Notes under the pieces: generated by a model
The model's database searches: none
What the model was told of the DNA's origin: nothing
What the model saw: only the letters and a program-made list of their open reading frames with translations
Translations under genes and position numbers: made by a program
Part shown: one piece after another, positions 34,754-46,079 of the stretch
How positions within the stretch are numbered: position 1 is the first letter of the stretch
How the letters are laid out: every line of letters starts with the position of its first letter
Assembly: GCA_012064385.1 (NCBI GenBank)
Contig: QRDG01001863.1
Location: 1 to 64,000, forward strand
Source: Puccinellia tenuiflora
Taxonomy: Eukaryota > Streptophyta > Magnoliopsida > Poales > Poaceae
DNA: 64,000 nucleotides
Direction: 5' to 3'

Positions 34754-35518
34754 GTGCATTTTTTTCTTAATGTGGCTGAGGCAAACACACGGAATGGTTT
34801 TTTGTGTTGTCCATGCCGTGTCTGTCGCAATGAGAAGGATTATTCTTCCTCAAAAACCCTTCACATCCACCTGATTCAGTCCGGTTTCATGTCCGACTAT
34901 AATTGTTGGACCAAGCACGGAGAAAGAGGGGTTATGATGGAAGAGAACGAGAAAGAAGAGAACGATGACAACTATTCTATGTTCCTTGAATACGGTGGTA
35001 ATGCAAGGGGGAAAGCTGAAGATGAAGAGGCACCAGATGAGCCCATGTTAGATGATGATCTTCGTCGGGCCATCGTTGATGCACAAAGAGAAGCAGAAAG
35101 TGCAAATAAGAACTTGAAGTTGGAGCGCATGTTAGAGGATCACAAAAAAAAGTTGTGCCCAACTTGCGAAGATGGCAACACAAAGCTCGGTACCACACTT
35201 GAATTGCTGCAATGGAAGGCAGAGACTGGTTTATCTGAAAAGGGATTTGAGAAGTTACTGAAAATAATGAAGAAGATGCTTCAAAAGGATAACGAATTGC
35301 CTAACAGTACGTACGAAGCAAAGAAGGTTTTCTGCCCTCTAGGATTAGATGTGCAGAAGATACATGCATGCATTAATGACTGCATCCTCTACCGCGGTGA
35401 GGAGTACGGGAATAAGAATGAATGCCCGGTATGCGGTGCATTGCGATATAAGATTAGACGAGATGATCCTGATGATGTTGAGGGCCAGCCTCCAGGAAGT
35501 GGGTTCCTGCCAAGGTGA
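34754..35518 (+). pseudogene. TNP2-type CACTA transposase, N-terminal fragment (right arm)
   Basis: 254 codons cover the transposase-associated N-terminus: CCPCRVCRNEKDYSS, LHIHLIQSGFMSDYNCW, an acidic linker, CPTCEDGNTKLGTTLELLQW, and a zinc-finger-like segment with CINDCILYRGEE and NECPVCGALRYK. TNP2 family members then run for several hundred residues through a catalytic domain that is missing here. The frame breaks at 35,518, and recognisable fragments end by about 35,693. Confidence 0.85.
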
Positions 35519-35693
35519 TGTGGTATGCTCATATAATATCACGGTTGAAACATTTGTTCAGAAATAAATAGCATGCCAAGTTGTTGCGATGACACAAATA
35601 AGACCGCAAGAAAGACGAGATATTGAGACAGCCCGCTGATGGGTCGCAGTGGAGAAAAATCGATAGAGTGTACAAGGACTTTGCAAATTCATG

Positions 35694-36499
35694 AAGTATT
35701 TGATCTGTAACCTATACATAATTTAGTATTGCTTGTTGACAAATACCACAAGTTCAATCAAGCAAGCAAACACCTGAAGATAATCATTGTTTAGATAATC
35801 CAGGCTACGTACTGACTTACGATTATCTCTGCTTGAGCACCTACATACTGAACGCAAAATAGACAGTACTGGTGCTGCAGTTTTGAGCTGAATCATGCTA
35901 GATCCAGAATCAGTTACTCTAGACGCTGAACGCAAATTAGAAATTATCTAGTACTACAACATCGAGCTACATATTGCAATTGCCAAAGATTGTGTACCAT
36001 GTAGGGTTTGCAGCAGACGTTTCCATGAGAGGCGGGTACAGGTGCGGCGGTGTCGAGGGGCTGGCGGAGGAGCTCGTCGGGGCTCCGGGGTGGAAGAGTG
36101 GCTGCGGCGAGCGACCGGTGTACGAGCTTGCCGGGGCGCCGGGGAAGTGCTGCGGCGGCGAGGTAGCCGACGACCGGACTGGCGCCACCTCCCTACGAGC
36201 ATCGGACTTAGCCATGATTCGGTGGCTTCGCGCCGCCGGTGGCCGGCGAGATGGAGAGCTGGGCGAGCGACTTCATGGCGGCGGGGATGGAGGCTCAACG
36301 GTGGTGGGGAAGAGAAGGCCACAGGCGATGGTTTTTTTCTTGTTACCTTCGCGTTACTTCTGCGCACCGGATCCATTGGTATTAAAAAAATCTCATACGG
36401 GGAGCTATGTTACCGTAACTACCTAAGTTACTCAAATTGCCTCTCTCCTCGTTAACTCAATGCCACATAAGCAAATTTGCTGAGCTGGACTGTATGTTA
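35694..36499. other. No confident gene; GC-rich patch
   Basis: The 36,020-36,340 part is GC-rich with Pro/Arg/Ser-rich frames on both strands, resembling a cereal first exon or a captured fragment. No splice-consistent model or known domain was found. Confidence 0.35.
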
Positions 36500-36756
36500 C
36501 TCTCTCCGTTCCTTTTTACTCTGCATATTAGGATTGTCTTAAGTCAAACATTTTAAAGTTTGACCAAGTATATAGAACAAAATACCAATATTTCAAAAAT
36601 CAAGTCGATATAATATAAAACTATATTCCATTGTGAATCGAATGATATTGATTTGATACTATGAATGTTTATATTTTTTCTTACAAAATTGGTCAAACTT
36701 TAGCAAGTTTGACTTAACACAGATCTAATATACAGAGTAAAAAGAAATGGAGGGAG
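36500..36756. mobile_element. Stowaway-type MITE
   Basis: It begins CTCTCTCCGTTCC, ends AAATGGAGGGAG, lies between TA dinucleotides and has paired internal arms (TTTGACCAAG / GGTCAAACTT). It is 257 bp and non-coding. Confidence 0.85.
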
Positions 36757-36889
36757 TACTGCTGAAGTTACCTGCATTGGGGCCAGCCTTAGTTTTTGGA
36801 GGGATATATCATACCTCTGCTTCTCACAAAGTGCTCCCTCAACTAGACACTGACATACTCCGAGAAAATATGTGTATCTAATAATCAAT

Positions 36890-37145
36890 TCCTCTCATTT
36901 ATGGGCACTTGCATTCTTTAATATCTCTGCCTCTCACCACTCTTTCTTTCAAATGTATGTTACACCTCATATATAGATGCATGCTTCCCTTCTTCTCTTC
37001 TATGGTACAAAATTGATTCTCTTGGTGAGAGCGTAGAATCACCTGACATATCGATGTTAGAGGCAAATGTTTGTTTTGCTTTGATTCCTCTTGGAATGAG
37101 CGACATCCAGAAGCATTAATTCTAATAGCTCAACTCATCAACGAG
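36890..37145 (+). repeat. Dispersed repeat, copy 1
   Basis: It contains CTCATTTATGGGCACTT, GTATGTTACACCTCATATAT, TTGATTCTCTTGGTGAGAGC and GGAATGAGCGACATCCAGAA in order. The same order recurs at about 40,865-41,130 and 46,340-46,605, and part of it at 45,770-45,860. Confidence 0.65.
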
Positions 37146-39600
37146 AGGTGAAAATTGGTAAAATGGTGCACAGGAAAGTAGGAAGATCAACATGTTTGTC
37201 CCATCTCACGCTCTTAGACAGAGCGCCGCCTCATTCGCCATGCGACCGCACCAAGCTCCACGCCGTTGGCCACATCTCGGCCCCACATCTCCCCTTCCTC
37301 CGCCCTGAACAACCGGTCGACGCGGGCACAGGGGAGGCTTTGTTGGCATTAACCCACCAGTGAAATTGTGCTTTCAGTTTTTTTTTTCCTTTTCTTGTAG
37401 CTAGCGATTTCTTATTTTTCATCTTACATCTGAAATCCTGTGTGGCTTGTTCTCTTTAGTGTTCAGCATATACTTCAGAGGTTGTCTCTAAAACAGAGGC
37501 TTTCTTTGAATTCACCTGAACAATGCACGCTTATGCTTTTGATTTGTATTCGTTTTGCACATTTAATTGTTAGATTTGGCCGTATCTCTCTGCCTTATGT
37601 TTCTTCTTCTGTTGACAAGAAATATGATAGCGAAGCAACAATATTTCTGTTGAATGTATTGACACCAAATTTGGAAAAACATGCTTTCCTTCAAACAAAC
37701 GGTGGCATCTCTTGTTGGTACACCTTCAGTGCAAAGTTTGACTTGCTGTAATAGTGATATTATGCAGATTCCTAACCTTCAGTGCAAAGTTTTCAGTATT
37801 GTATATCTCAAAAAAGTTACTTTTATGGCTTACATTTTTTTCTTCTCCTTCTTGATTAAGTAGGTTTTAGATTCTTGCTATTTATTTGTAATTAAGGTCG
37901 AGTGGATGGTGGGCTTGATGTTTCCTTTTTCCGTTTTACTTTTTGTGTCTAAATAGACTATATGTACCATTCCTACTTACCTTCTGTCATCTGTCATAGA
38001 TATCCTCTTCCTGTTTCTTTAGGGAAGCTATTTTCACTTTTATTGGGTACTGAGTTGTCAACTACACTTATACTGTAATATCCACATCTCGGTTGCTTGT
38101 GGCGTGTTGGTTTGCGTTTAAGGGAAGTTATGTCTATATGAACATTGATGGGCATAAGAAGTTCAGGTGACTTGAGTTTCGTCTACATGAAGGTTAACTA
38201 ACATTTTTATCTTTCTCCTGACAGTCACTAGCCATGAGGTCGTTGCCGAGGATCAAGCCGACCGGCGTTTCGAATAATTGAAAGAGATCAAGATGCCAGA
38301 GTGCTCCGGAGATGTGCAGTGTCCTGCTGGTCTGTGCTGATATATTCTTTCAAGCTGATTACGATTGATGATGAGCTGATTACTGAGAAAACGTGTAATA
38401 GTCGGGCTGCTTGATTATTGATGTGTTATTTTTTTTTGCATAAAGATTATATGTTGTTTATCCCACGGTGACTATGTTGTTCATCCAGCTTTGTCAGGAC
38501 TGGGAGGGTTTCTCCATGGGACCATAACCAGAGAGGAATAAGAAAGAATGCCCAACGTGATGTTGCTCGAGATGTTTTTCAGAGTGTTTTTTACAGACTC
38601 TAGGTTGTTATTGTGAGTATGTAACGCCACTGGTTTAAATGGTTACAGAGTAGGCAAATGATTAGTATGCTTCTCTTTTTTTTAGTGTATTATGGTAGGG
38701 TAGACCTTAGTTATGAACTCATATCTAAGATATTCTCTTATTGAAAATAAGAGTTGCTGCGTACATGTTTTTGTTTCTGAGATCAGTTCACTTCCGTTGG
38801 TTTAATCCATACAACTCATATCTGACTACCGTCTTGTTGGAAGTTATGATGAAGAAGATGCACCTTCCACCCCCTGCATATATGACCCATGCAATCGATG
38901 CAATTAAGTACATGGAGATTGTTGAGAAGAAGGTCCTCACGAATTGCAGCTACACTGTTATGCAGAAAAATAAAAAATAAATGAAGTTCTTCTTCAGCAG
39001 CCGAAAGAGAGATGAAAAGATTGAGAAAAATGCTACCCAGCTGAATGCGGTTACCAGGTCTTATAATGACTTCATACACAACACTTGTGATTTCGTCAAC
39101 GCATTTGCAAGATAACTTCAGAAAACCTCACTCCCATACAGGCTATAACCTCCGACTTGAGCCACCTTACATTTGAATCAACTGAGAAGCTTAAGGCCAT
39201 AGAAACAGGTAATCGCAACGAGTGAATTATATATTCATTGATGAATTCTCACTGAAGTGTCCTATGGCAACAATAGCGCCGTGGCAATATTCACAGTCTT
39301 TACTTCCGGCATTTGCCAATGGCGTGGCTTATTAACATTTGTGATATAGTGAGACATGTGACGGCCTACTGAGTTAAAACGGTATTATAAGGAATCTATT
39401 GTAGCTTATTAACATTTATGAAACAGTGTAGATGTTGCTCTGTCGTTCACCATATCACCATCCTTAACACATGGTATATATCAAATAGATCGCCAGTTTA
39501 AGGCTGAAAAGGCAATTCTTGCTTCTATTAAAATGAAATGTCAATCATAGATAAAACTTATGACCACAGTAGTGTCTTGCTTCCGGCCTTTGCGCGAGTG
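37146..39600. other. Degenerate coding relic, no gene
   Basis: Fragments of one apparent reading frame are scattered over 38,840-39,210 on the plus strand (MMKKMHLPPPAYMTHAIDAI; SRKRDEKIEKNATQLNAV; AITSDLSHLTFESTEKLKAI), broken by stops and frameshifts. They suggest a decayed gene or transposon gene that I cannot identify. The rest is AT-rich and empty. Confidence 0.35.
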
Positions 39601-39769
39601 GCGCAACGGGTCATCTAGTCGTATGTAACAAATGGATAAAATTCCCAAGCATAGGAGAAAGCCAAGTTGCAGCCCACTAGAAAGATAACGGTTGTAATTT
39701 TTTTCTTCATCTCTACGACAGAAAAAAAAACTCTAGACTTGGCTCTAATGGCACTGCACATGAGCTCTT

Positions 39770-40028
39770 TCACCACCACATATACCATACCTAGCAGGAA
39801 CCCCCTAGGTTCCGGGCCCACGGTTAAGAACCCCTCTTGCCCCAGGGCCGGGCCTGAGTGTCACTAACCCAAACTCACATACCTACATGCTTGACTTCGG
39901 TGAAAAGTAACTCTTGACGGGTACAGCTGCTAGAAACAGGCGACAACTTATTTTAACGCCGTTTCCAGCACGGTTGATCAGACAAATAGTTGAAATAAAC
40001 GTTTCTAGAGTTTTATTTTCATAGCTAA
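39770..40028 (+). repeat. Duplicated segment, left part (paralogue at 46.08-46.34 kb)
   Basis: Shared words include CATACCTAG, CCGGGCCTGA, GCCGTTTCCAGCACGGTTGA and AATAGTTGAAATAAA. The match to 46,080-46,340 is interrupted here by the element at 40,029-40,859 and resumes after it. Confidence 0.75.
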
Positions 40029-40859
40029 GGGCGTGTTCGGAACTCCTCCAGCTTCCAGCTTCCCGAAAATCCACCGCGGAGCAGTGCCGAACATCCTAAA
40101 TCCGTGGAGCTAGATCCAAGAAGCTAGCCCAGTTTGCTGTAGAAAACGCGGAGCACCATTTTGGGAGATTCGCAGAGCGGCGAACCGTGGAGCAACCCGA
40201 AATTACGAACGATGCCACCGCCAAGTGAAAGAAAATGTTTCGACCCCGTCCTCCTTGTTCGTCCACCATCGCACCGCATCGCATCTCCCTACCTTTAGCG
40301 ATCTCCTCCTCTAGCAGTTCTCCGCCTCTAGCAGTTCTCCGCCGGCGGCGGCCTCCATCCCCTTCTCTGGCCGCAACTCTGGCTTGACCCCAGCCCAATC
40401 GTAGGTCGCTGCATTTAGAGCTCTAGAGGCGGGGAAGGGAAGCTCGACTGGTGGTAACCACCGGACGCTGTCACCGGGTACGTCCGCGACCACCAGCGCA
40501 CTTGAAGGGTTCGAATTCAGGGGCAAAAGGGAGGAGAGGGCGGGAGGAAGACGCGTGTTACGTCGCCGCCGTTCATTAGGTCGCCGGACGACGGAATCGC
40601 TGGATTTGTGTGCGCCTCGGTGGGGATTTGGAAGAGAAGTGGGGAATGGGGATTGGGGAAGAAGAACCGGACGTACTGCTCCTGGTTGGGCCGGGTTAGC
40701 TGCTTTCCACCAAGAAATCGACCTTTAACGGGCTGTCGACCCACGTGACATAAGAAGAAGCTGACCCGAACGTTCGCTGCTCCACTCGGGACGCAAGAAT
40801 CGCCTCAAGAAGCTGGATCGACGGATTTGTGCGGAGCCGGACCGTTTCCGAACACGCCC
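40029..40859. mobile_element. PIF/Harbinger-like (Tourist-type) element with TAA duplication
   Basis: Terminal inverted repeats GGGCGTGTTCGGAA and TTCCGAACACGCCC are flanked by TAA on both sides, the 3-bp (TTA/TAA) target of PIF/Harbinger elements. The paralogue at about 46,335 reads GCTAAGAATGACAT without the insertion, which is the empty site. It is 831 bp. The GC-rich inside may include captured gene sequence, but no transposase is visible. Confidence 0.88.
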
Positions 40860-40864
40860 TAAGA

Positions 40865-41130
40865 GTGACATAATATATGTGTATCAAATAATCACTTCCT
40901 CTCATTTATGTGCACCTACATTCTGAAATACATTTGCCTCTCACCACTCTTCCTTGCAATGTATGTTACACCTCATATATAGATGCACGCTTCGTTTATT
41001 TTCTTCTCATGTACGAGTTCGATTCTCTTGGTTAGAGCGCCGATTGACCTTAGATACCCATGCCGACGAAAAAGTTTGTTTTACTTTGTTCCTCTCGGAA
41101 TGAGCGGCATCCAGAAACATGCTAATAGGA
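40865..41130 (+). repeat. Dispersed repeat, copy 2
   Basis: It contains TCACTTCCTCTCATTTATGT, TGTATGTTACACCTCATATA and GGAATGAGCGGCATCCAGAA in the same order as copies 1 and 3. It continues the duplicated segment that begins at 39,770. Confidence 0.75.
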
Positions 41131-41428
41131 TCACATTTTACTGCAGTCCAACTTGTAATAAAGGTCGTTGCGCCCACGGTGCCAGGAAGAGAAGCAGCTT
41201 GGGGAAAAGCGGTCTGAAGTAGAACAATAGCGTGTGCTCTGATGGATGAATAATCATCCATAATAGAACGGTCTCGATGAAACATTGATCAGCCAGGTTG
41301 TGAAGGACTTTGAGAGCCATGTGTCGAGGTGTATTTTCAGATAAGCACGCCGGCCCTGAGAACGAGTAGCAGCAGTAATGTACTCCGTATATAACATCGT
41401 CCGCGAGCAACCATTGTTAAATTTAACT

Positions 41429-42397
41429 GCAACATATCCCATGCATCCCAGGGAGCTATGTATCCATGCATCCGTCCGTTCCGGACCATCTGATCTAAAT
41501 CACGCAGGCAGCATTAAGATCATGATTTGTTTTTTCAATTGAGCATTAAGATCATGATTAATTTGCGTTTACACGTCTGCTTAGACATCTAAGTCAATGG
41601 AATTTTGTAGTTAACCCCCTTATTCCCCATTGATAGATCTGAATTCATTGGGATCCGGTTGTGCGCCGGTGGTGACTACAAAACGCGGCGGCTGACGTGA
41701 CGTCAACACAACACGGCGGCCGGCGACCACACAGCGGCGGCAGATCGGTCGACGACGTCTTTGATTCTAATTCGGACGCCACAATCGTCTGAGGACAGCC
41801 AGACAACCACCGTATATATGTGCGTACAAGAGGCAATTAATAGAACTCACGAAGGTTTCCTGAACATGCATGACTATTTCCACATGCAATCGAGCACGAA
41901 AGTGGAATCACACCTTAACTTAGGACGTGTCTGATTAGCTCTTGGTAGAACGTGCAGTTGCATGCAGGCATGTGACGAGTTCTAGAGCTGTTGGTGATCG
42001 CTGCTGCCCGCCGTATCGTGTCGTGTGTTCATCACAGTCATCGGCCGGCGCTGTGTATGGGTCGCCGCTGGTGCCTGCCGAGTTGGGATGTCGCCGGCTC
42101 GCCGCCGGCCGCCATGTTTTGTCGCCGAATCCCACAGGGTCTCAACGTTTGTGATCGCACGCGGGTCGCCGCGTTTCATACTCGTCGCCGAGGCAGAACC
42201 TGATCTGATGAATGATCTATCAGAGGAGACTACTAATATGGGGTTCACTACAAAATTCCATTGACTTAGATGTCTAAGCGGGCGTGTAAACACAAGTTAA
42301 TTATGGTCTTAGTGCTGCCCGCGTGATTTAGATCAGATGGTCCGGAACGGACGGATGCATGGATACATATCTCCCTGGGATGCATGGGATATGTTGC
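41429..42397. mobile_element. Long-TIR element (MULE-like or foldback)
   Basis: 41,429-41,617 and 42,240-42,397 are inverted repeats of each other (GCAACATATCCCATGCATCC outward to GACATCTAAGTCAATGGAAT). The left TIR is longer because of a ~32-bp internal insertion that partly duplicates GCATTAAGATCATGATT. TTTAACT flanks both sides, a possible 7-bp target duplication. TIRs near 160-190 bp suggest a Mutator-like element, whose usual duplication is 9 bp, so the class is uncertain. The ~620-bp middle is GC-rich and may be captured genic DNA. Confidence 0.75.
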
Positions 42398-44399
42398 ATG
42401 TTTAACTAGCTATAGACTAGAAAATTACTAAATAGGTAGATCTATTCCTCCTCCGAGTCCTACTTTTGATGAACAATGATGTCGTCGTCATCTTTGGGGT
42501 CTTGGATCGTCCTCAGTCAACTCAGAAGTATTAGGAGTCTTGAAAAACACGCTGATGTCTTTCTCACCATAATCGATATAGAACAAACACCCTCCCCCGG
42601 CTCTTCAACGAGGGCAACCAAAATAGGTTCTGTCTGCCTTAAATATTCCATGGTGACAAATGCCTCTATTGACATGGTCCAGAAAGTCAAGCGCAAGCTG
42701 CATATATAGGATAGTCCGAGAAAACATTTAAGAGAACAATAGTTAGCTAGACATTTATTGGGCGCAACTATGAACAACCGAGGAAAAACATGTGGAATTA
42801 GAACACACCACCTAATTTCAAAACTCTTGGGAAGCACTATGACAGAAAAAACGCCTTACACTTGGCGTAGCCACAACTGGTGCATGGGTTATTCATTTTT
42901 AAGTTCACATTAACATATTAAACAGACATCATGATCAAAAATAAATAAAATACGTAATTTAGACGCTCCAGTAGTTCTCATTGCAAAATTTACAAACTCT
43001 AGTACGATAGGTTGCATATCAAACATAAAGCATCCTATAATTAAACTCTACTATGATAAGTTACATATTAAACATCGTAAAAAATAAACTCTACTACGAC
43101 AAGTTGCATATTAAACATGAAAAATTCTAAACTCTATTCGCTCTAGTCAAAGTTCCCCTGAGACTCTTCCTCGAACGTCTTCGCACCGGGCGGCTGGCTT
43201 GCGCACCGGAGAGTCCCACATGGAACACTGCTAGGTTGTACTCTAGTACAACAGGCTTCATGCTGATGATATGCCCTACCCATGGTTTGTTCAGCTACAA
43301 GTCGGCATGGCGGTACTCCTTCTCCTCGGCCATGGTGGATATTTTGATATCAGGAGGCACGAGGAATCCCGCGAAGGCTCGATCCTCGGTGAAGTTGAGC
43401 TTTGCCTTTTCCTTGTATGAATGGACAACAATGTGGTCATAGGTGCACCCCGCCTCCTCCTCACGACAATGAGAGCTAACAGATGATAAGTTAAAGCTCA
43501 TCATTAGAACTACGGAACAAGGCATAACCTTTACTAAATATTGGACAAATATGAGTACCGGAAATTTGATAAAAGTTTCGCACTCATTTTGAAGAGACAA
43601 TATCTATTGCTACCACCCATTTACATGATCCTCGTTCTACAAGTGAAAAAAAAAACTAATTTGTTTGTTTCAAAAGATTATAAGAAAAGGTGTGAGTGTG
43701 TACAAGTTAGGTGTATACAACCTCCAAAAATTTCAAGTCAAATTCGAATGAAACATTAAGAAACAAAAATGAAAAATCTATCATGAATAGTGTCATTAGT
43801 GTCACAAAAAACAAAACCAAAAAATGACACCATTCATGATATATTTGTGTTTTATTTCTCAATACTCCTTTCACATTTGGACCTGAAATTTTTGGAGATT
43901 GTATTCATTTTTTTGAATAATCATGTTTTTCATATATTTTTTAAATATTTTAAATTTATTTTTTGTTGGTAGCACGACGAATACCTCAAGGGGTGGTAGC
44001 ACTAGATATTTTGCAAAAGGTCATGCGAACTAATCACGAACAACATCCAAATGTGTTCTACTAAAAACTACATAAATCAACTAACAATTAAATCACTAAA
44101 CAACTAAAGTTTGTACTAACATATATAAATCTACTAAATCGCCTAACATTAATAAGTCCACTAAATAAACTCACATTTCTAAATCCATTATATTTTTTAA
44201 TAGCATTGTTAAATCAAGTACTAGGCTTTAAATCCACTAAATAGAGAGAGAGTGTGTACATCGGAGATGCGGTGGCGGCGACGGAGATGCGGAGACGGAG
44301 GTGTGCATCGCGATAGCTAAAACGGGGCGAAGGAGGCGCACAGAGTGACGAGCAATGACGCAGGTGCGAGCGAAGGGGATGTGAGAGAGTGAGAGATCG
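42398..44399. other. CACTA-like interior with weak coding relics
   Basis: No intact gene. On the minus strand around 43,460-43,290 a frame reads HSYKEKAKLNFTEDRAFAGF then LVPPDIKISTMAEEKEY. This faintly resembles the C-terminal half of an AP2/ERF domain (…LNFPE…) and its tail. Around 42,700-42,500 is another decayed frame. The remainder is AT-rich. Confidence 0.3.
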
Positions 44400-44692
44400 A
44401 GAAGATATGGTCGTGAGGTGGATTTTTGGGCTGGTCTAGGAGGTACTAGTGGCGTGTCACATTTGCGCATGCCCCTAGAACCAGTGGTACTAGTGGTGTT
44501 CTCCTAACATGACGCCCCACTAGCGATATACATCAGGTCAGGGCACTTGAGACGACACACCAGGCGTGTCCCTGCTATAGGTGCGCGACTGGTAGTAAGT
44601 TAATTTGTGGTGGCGTGTGGGAAAGAGGCACGCAGGTCACTACTATGGCACACCACTAATATTGGGCACCTATAAGTTCTTTTCTACCAGTG
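44400..44692 (-). mobile_element. CACTA terminus with subterminal repeats
   Basis: On the minus strand the sequence starts CACTGGTAGAAAAGAACTTA at 44,692. Repeated GGCGTG/CACGCC and ACTAGTGG words follow down to ~44,400. This is the terminal region of a CACTA element lying to the left; its other end was not found. Confidence 0.55.
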
Positions 44693-45027
44693 AACAATCC
44701 CCCGACGAAAATAGGATTTCAACATCAAATGTCTAAGCATGTCCCTAGGTGTGCGGTTTCCGGAGCCCTTTATTCTCCATGTCAAGAGTGCCATCAAATG
44801 AGATTTTTCTAACGATGATGTAACCTTTTTAACAAATAATGAATTCATCATCCACCAACAAAGGTTTAACAAATTCAGATGTATCGTCGAGCTACAAACG
44901 GTGGAATGATTCTCGCTCACCAATAGATTTCATTATCTTCAGGAGATATGTCGTGTTCCTCGTCACACATGACTCTTTATTTCACTGTGTCCGATGTGAG
45001 ACGCATATCCGACTGTGGTGTCCTTAG

Positions 45028-45045
45028 GGTCATTTTTTGCTAGTG
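45028..45045 (-). mobile_element. Possible second CACTA terminus
   Basis: The minus strand reads CACTAGCAAAAAATGACC at 45,045, a sequence typical of CACTA ends. Subterminal repeats and the partner end are not evident. Confidence 0.4.
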
Positions 45046-45588
45046 TGAAGTCTTTAGACATTCTTGTGATGAATATCGCTCTTTAGAATGATTAATATTC
45101 AGAAACCATACATGAAAATTTTGTTTCATGAATGTGGTAAAGATTTATGGCAAATATAATAATTATATGTTTTTTATGCTAGTCTGTACCACCAATATTT
45201 AATTATCGCCATTCATCTATAACGGACACTAACGATATGTGGACCCCCATGACATGAGACTATACAATGTCCTAATCTATGCACAGTGGCCTTTCTTTTG
45301 TGTATAACCATGGCCTGTGACACCACCAACTTTAAGAATAATTCTAGAGGGCTATGTGAAATTTAAAATTTAAGATCAATGGTTGATGTATGGTTTTACA
45401 GTTAAGTTGGTCAAGTGGACTTGAGAAGGTAATGTGAATTTTTTGTAAAATTTGGAGGGTTGTTGCACCGCACCGGCAAAGCTACAATGTTGAGCCGGGA
45501 ATGACATATGACACCAATATCACAAACTCGCGCTCTTATACCTACAAGTAGACGGGTAGAGATACGTTAGCTTTTATTTTATTTTCTA

Positions 45589-45748
45589 CTCCCTCCGTAT
45601 CAAAATATAAGATATTTTAGCATTTCTCTTTCCATCCGTATCTAAACATGTTTTAGTGCAAGGTTCAAATTAATCTTATACTAAAACATATCTACATACG
45701 GATAAAAAGACAAATGTTAAAACATCTTATATTTTAATACCGAGTGAG
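45589..45748. mobile_element. Stowaway MITE
   Basis: It lies between TA dinucleotides, begins CTCCCTCCGTATCAAAATAT, and folds as a near-complete hairpin. It is the same family as the two MITEs in the inverted repeat. The dispersed-repeat fragment at about 45,770-45,860 follows directly. Confidence 0.85.
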
Positions 45749-46079
45749 TAGTTGACAGAAAATCTATGTGCATCTAGTTATCAGTTCTCTCATTCATATG
45801 CACCTACATACTTAAATGCTTCTGCCTCTCACCAGTCTCCCTTACAATGTACCCCATGCACCAGAATTCCCCGCCTCCTAGTACGCTGCATCCGTATTGA
45901 CTTTCACATGCTCCCGTTCCGGCCTCTGCCAAACATTGTTACTAGTATCTAGTGGTGCTAACACCTCCTCTTCTCCTCACCCATGTACCAGTTCTGGTTG
46001 AAACTCAAGTGAATGTTTCCAAATTATCTGACATACGTCAGACCACAATCTCTCCATCTCCCCTGCATTGAGTTTGTTC

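Larger units (their letters stand above)
26656..35320 (-). repeat. Right arm of giant inverted repeat, with three insertions
   Basis: This 8,665-bp arm is the reverse complement of 21,268-26,626 plus three later insertions: a LINE of ~0.54 kb, a Helitron of 1,699 bp and a CACTA MITE of 1,071 bp. Outside 35,320 the right copy continues further into the CACTA transposase gene than the left one does. Confidence 0.93.
33292..35693 (+). mobile_element. CACTA transposon, 5' part (right arm copy)
   Basis: It begins CACTAGTAGAAAACGGACC, followed by CTAGTCCCGG subterminal repeats (33,320-33,560), the small membrane ORF and the transposase N-terminus. Homology to TNP2 persists with frameshifts to about 35,693 (words such as QPADGSQWRKIDRVYKDFAN can be pieced together), after which the element is lost. 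The 3' end is absent. Confidence 0.85.

Noticed and set aside
36042..36455. GC-rich frames on both strands as genes
   Set aside because: Composition is Arg/Gly/Pro-rich in every frame, with no splice-consistent model or domain.
43295..43600. AP2/ERF transcription factor gene
   Set aside because: Only a weak LNF.ED-type match remains, without the YRG and WLG motifs of the domain; kept as a low-confidence note only.
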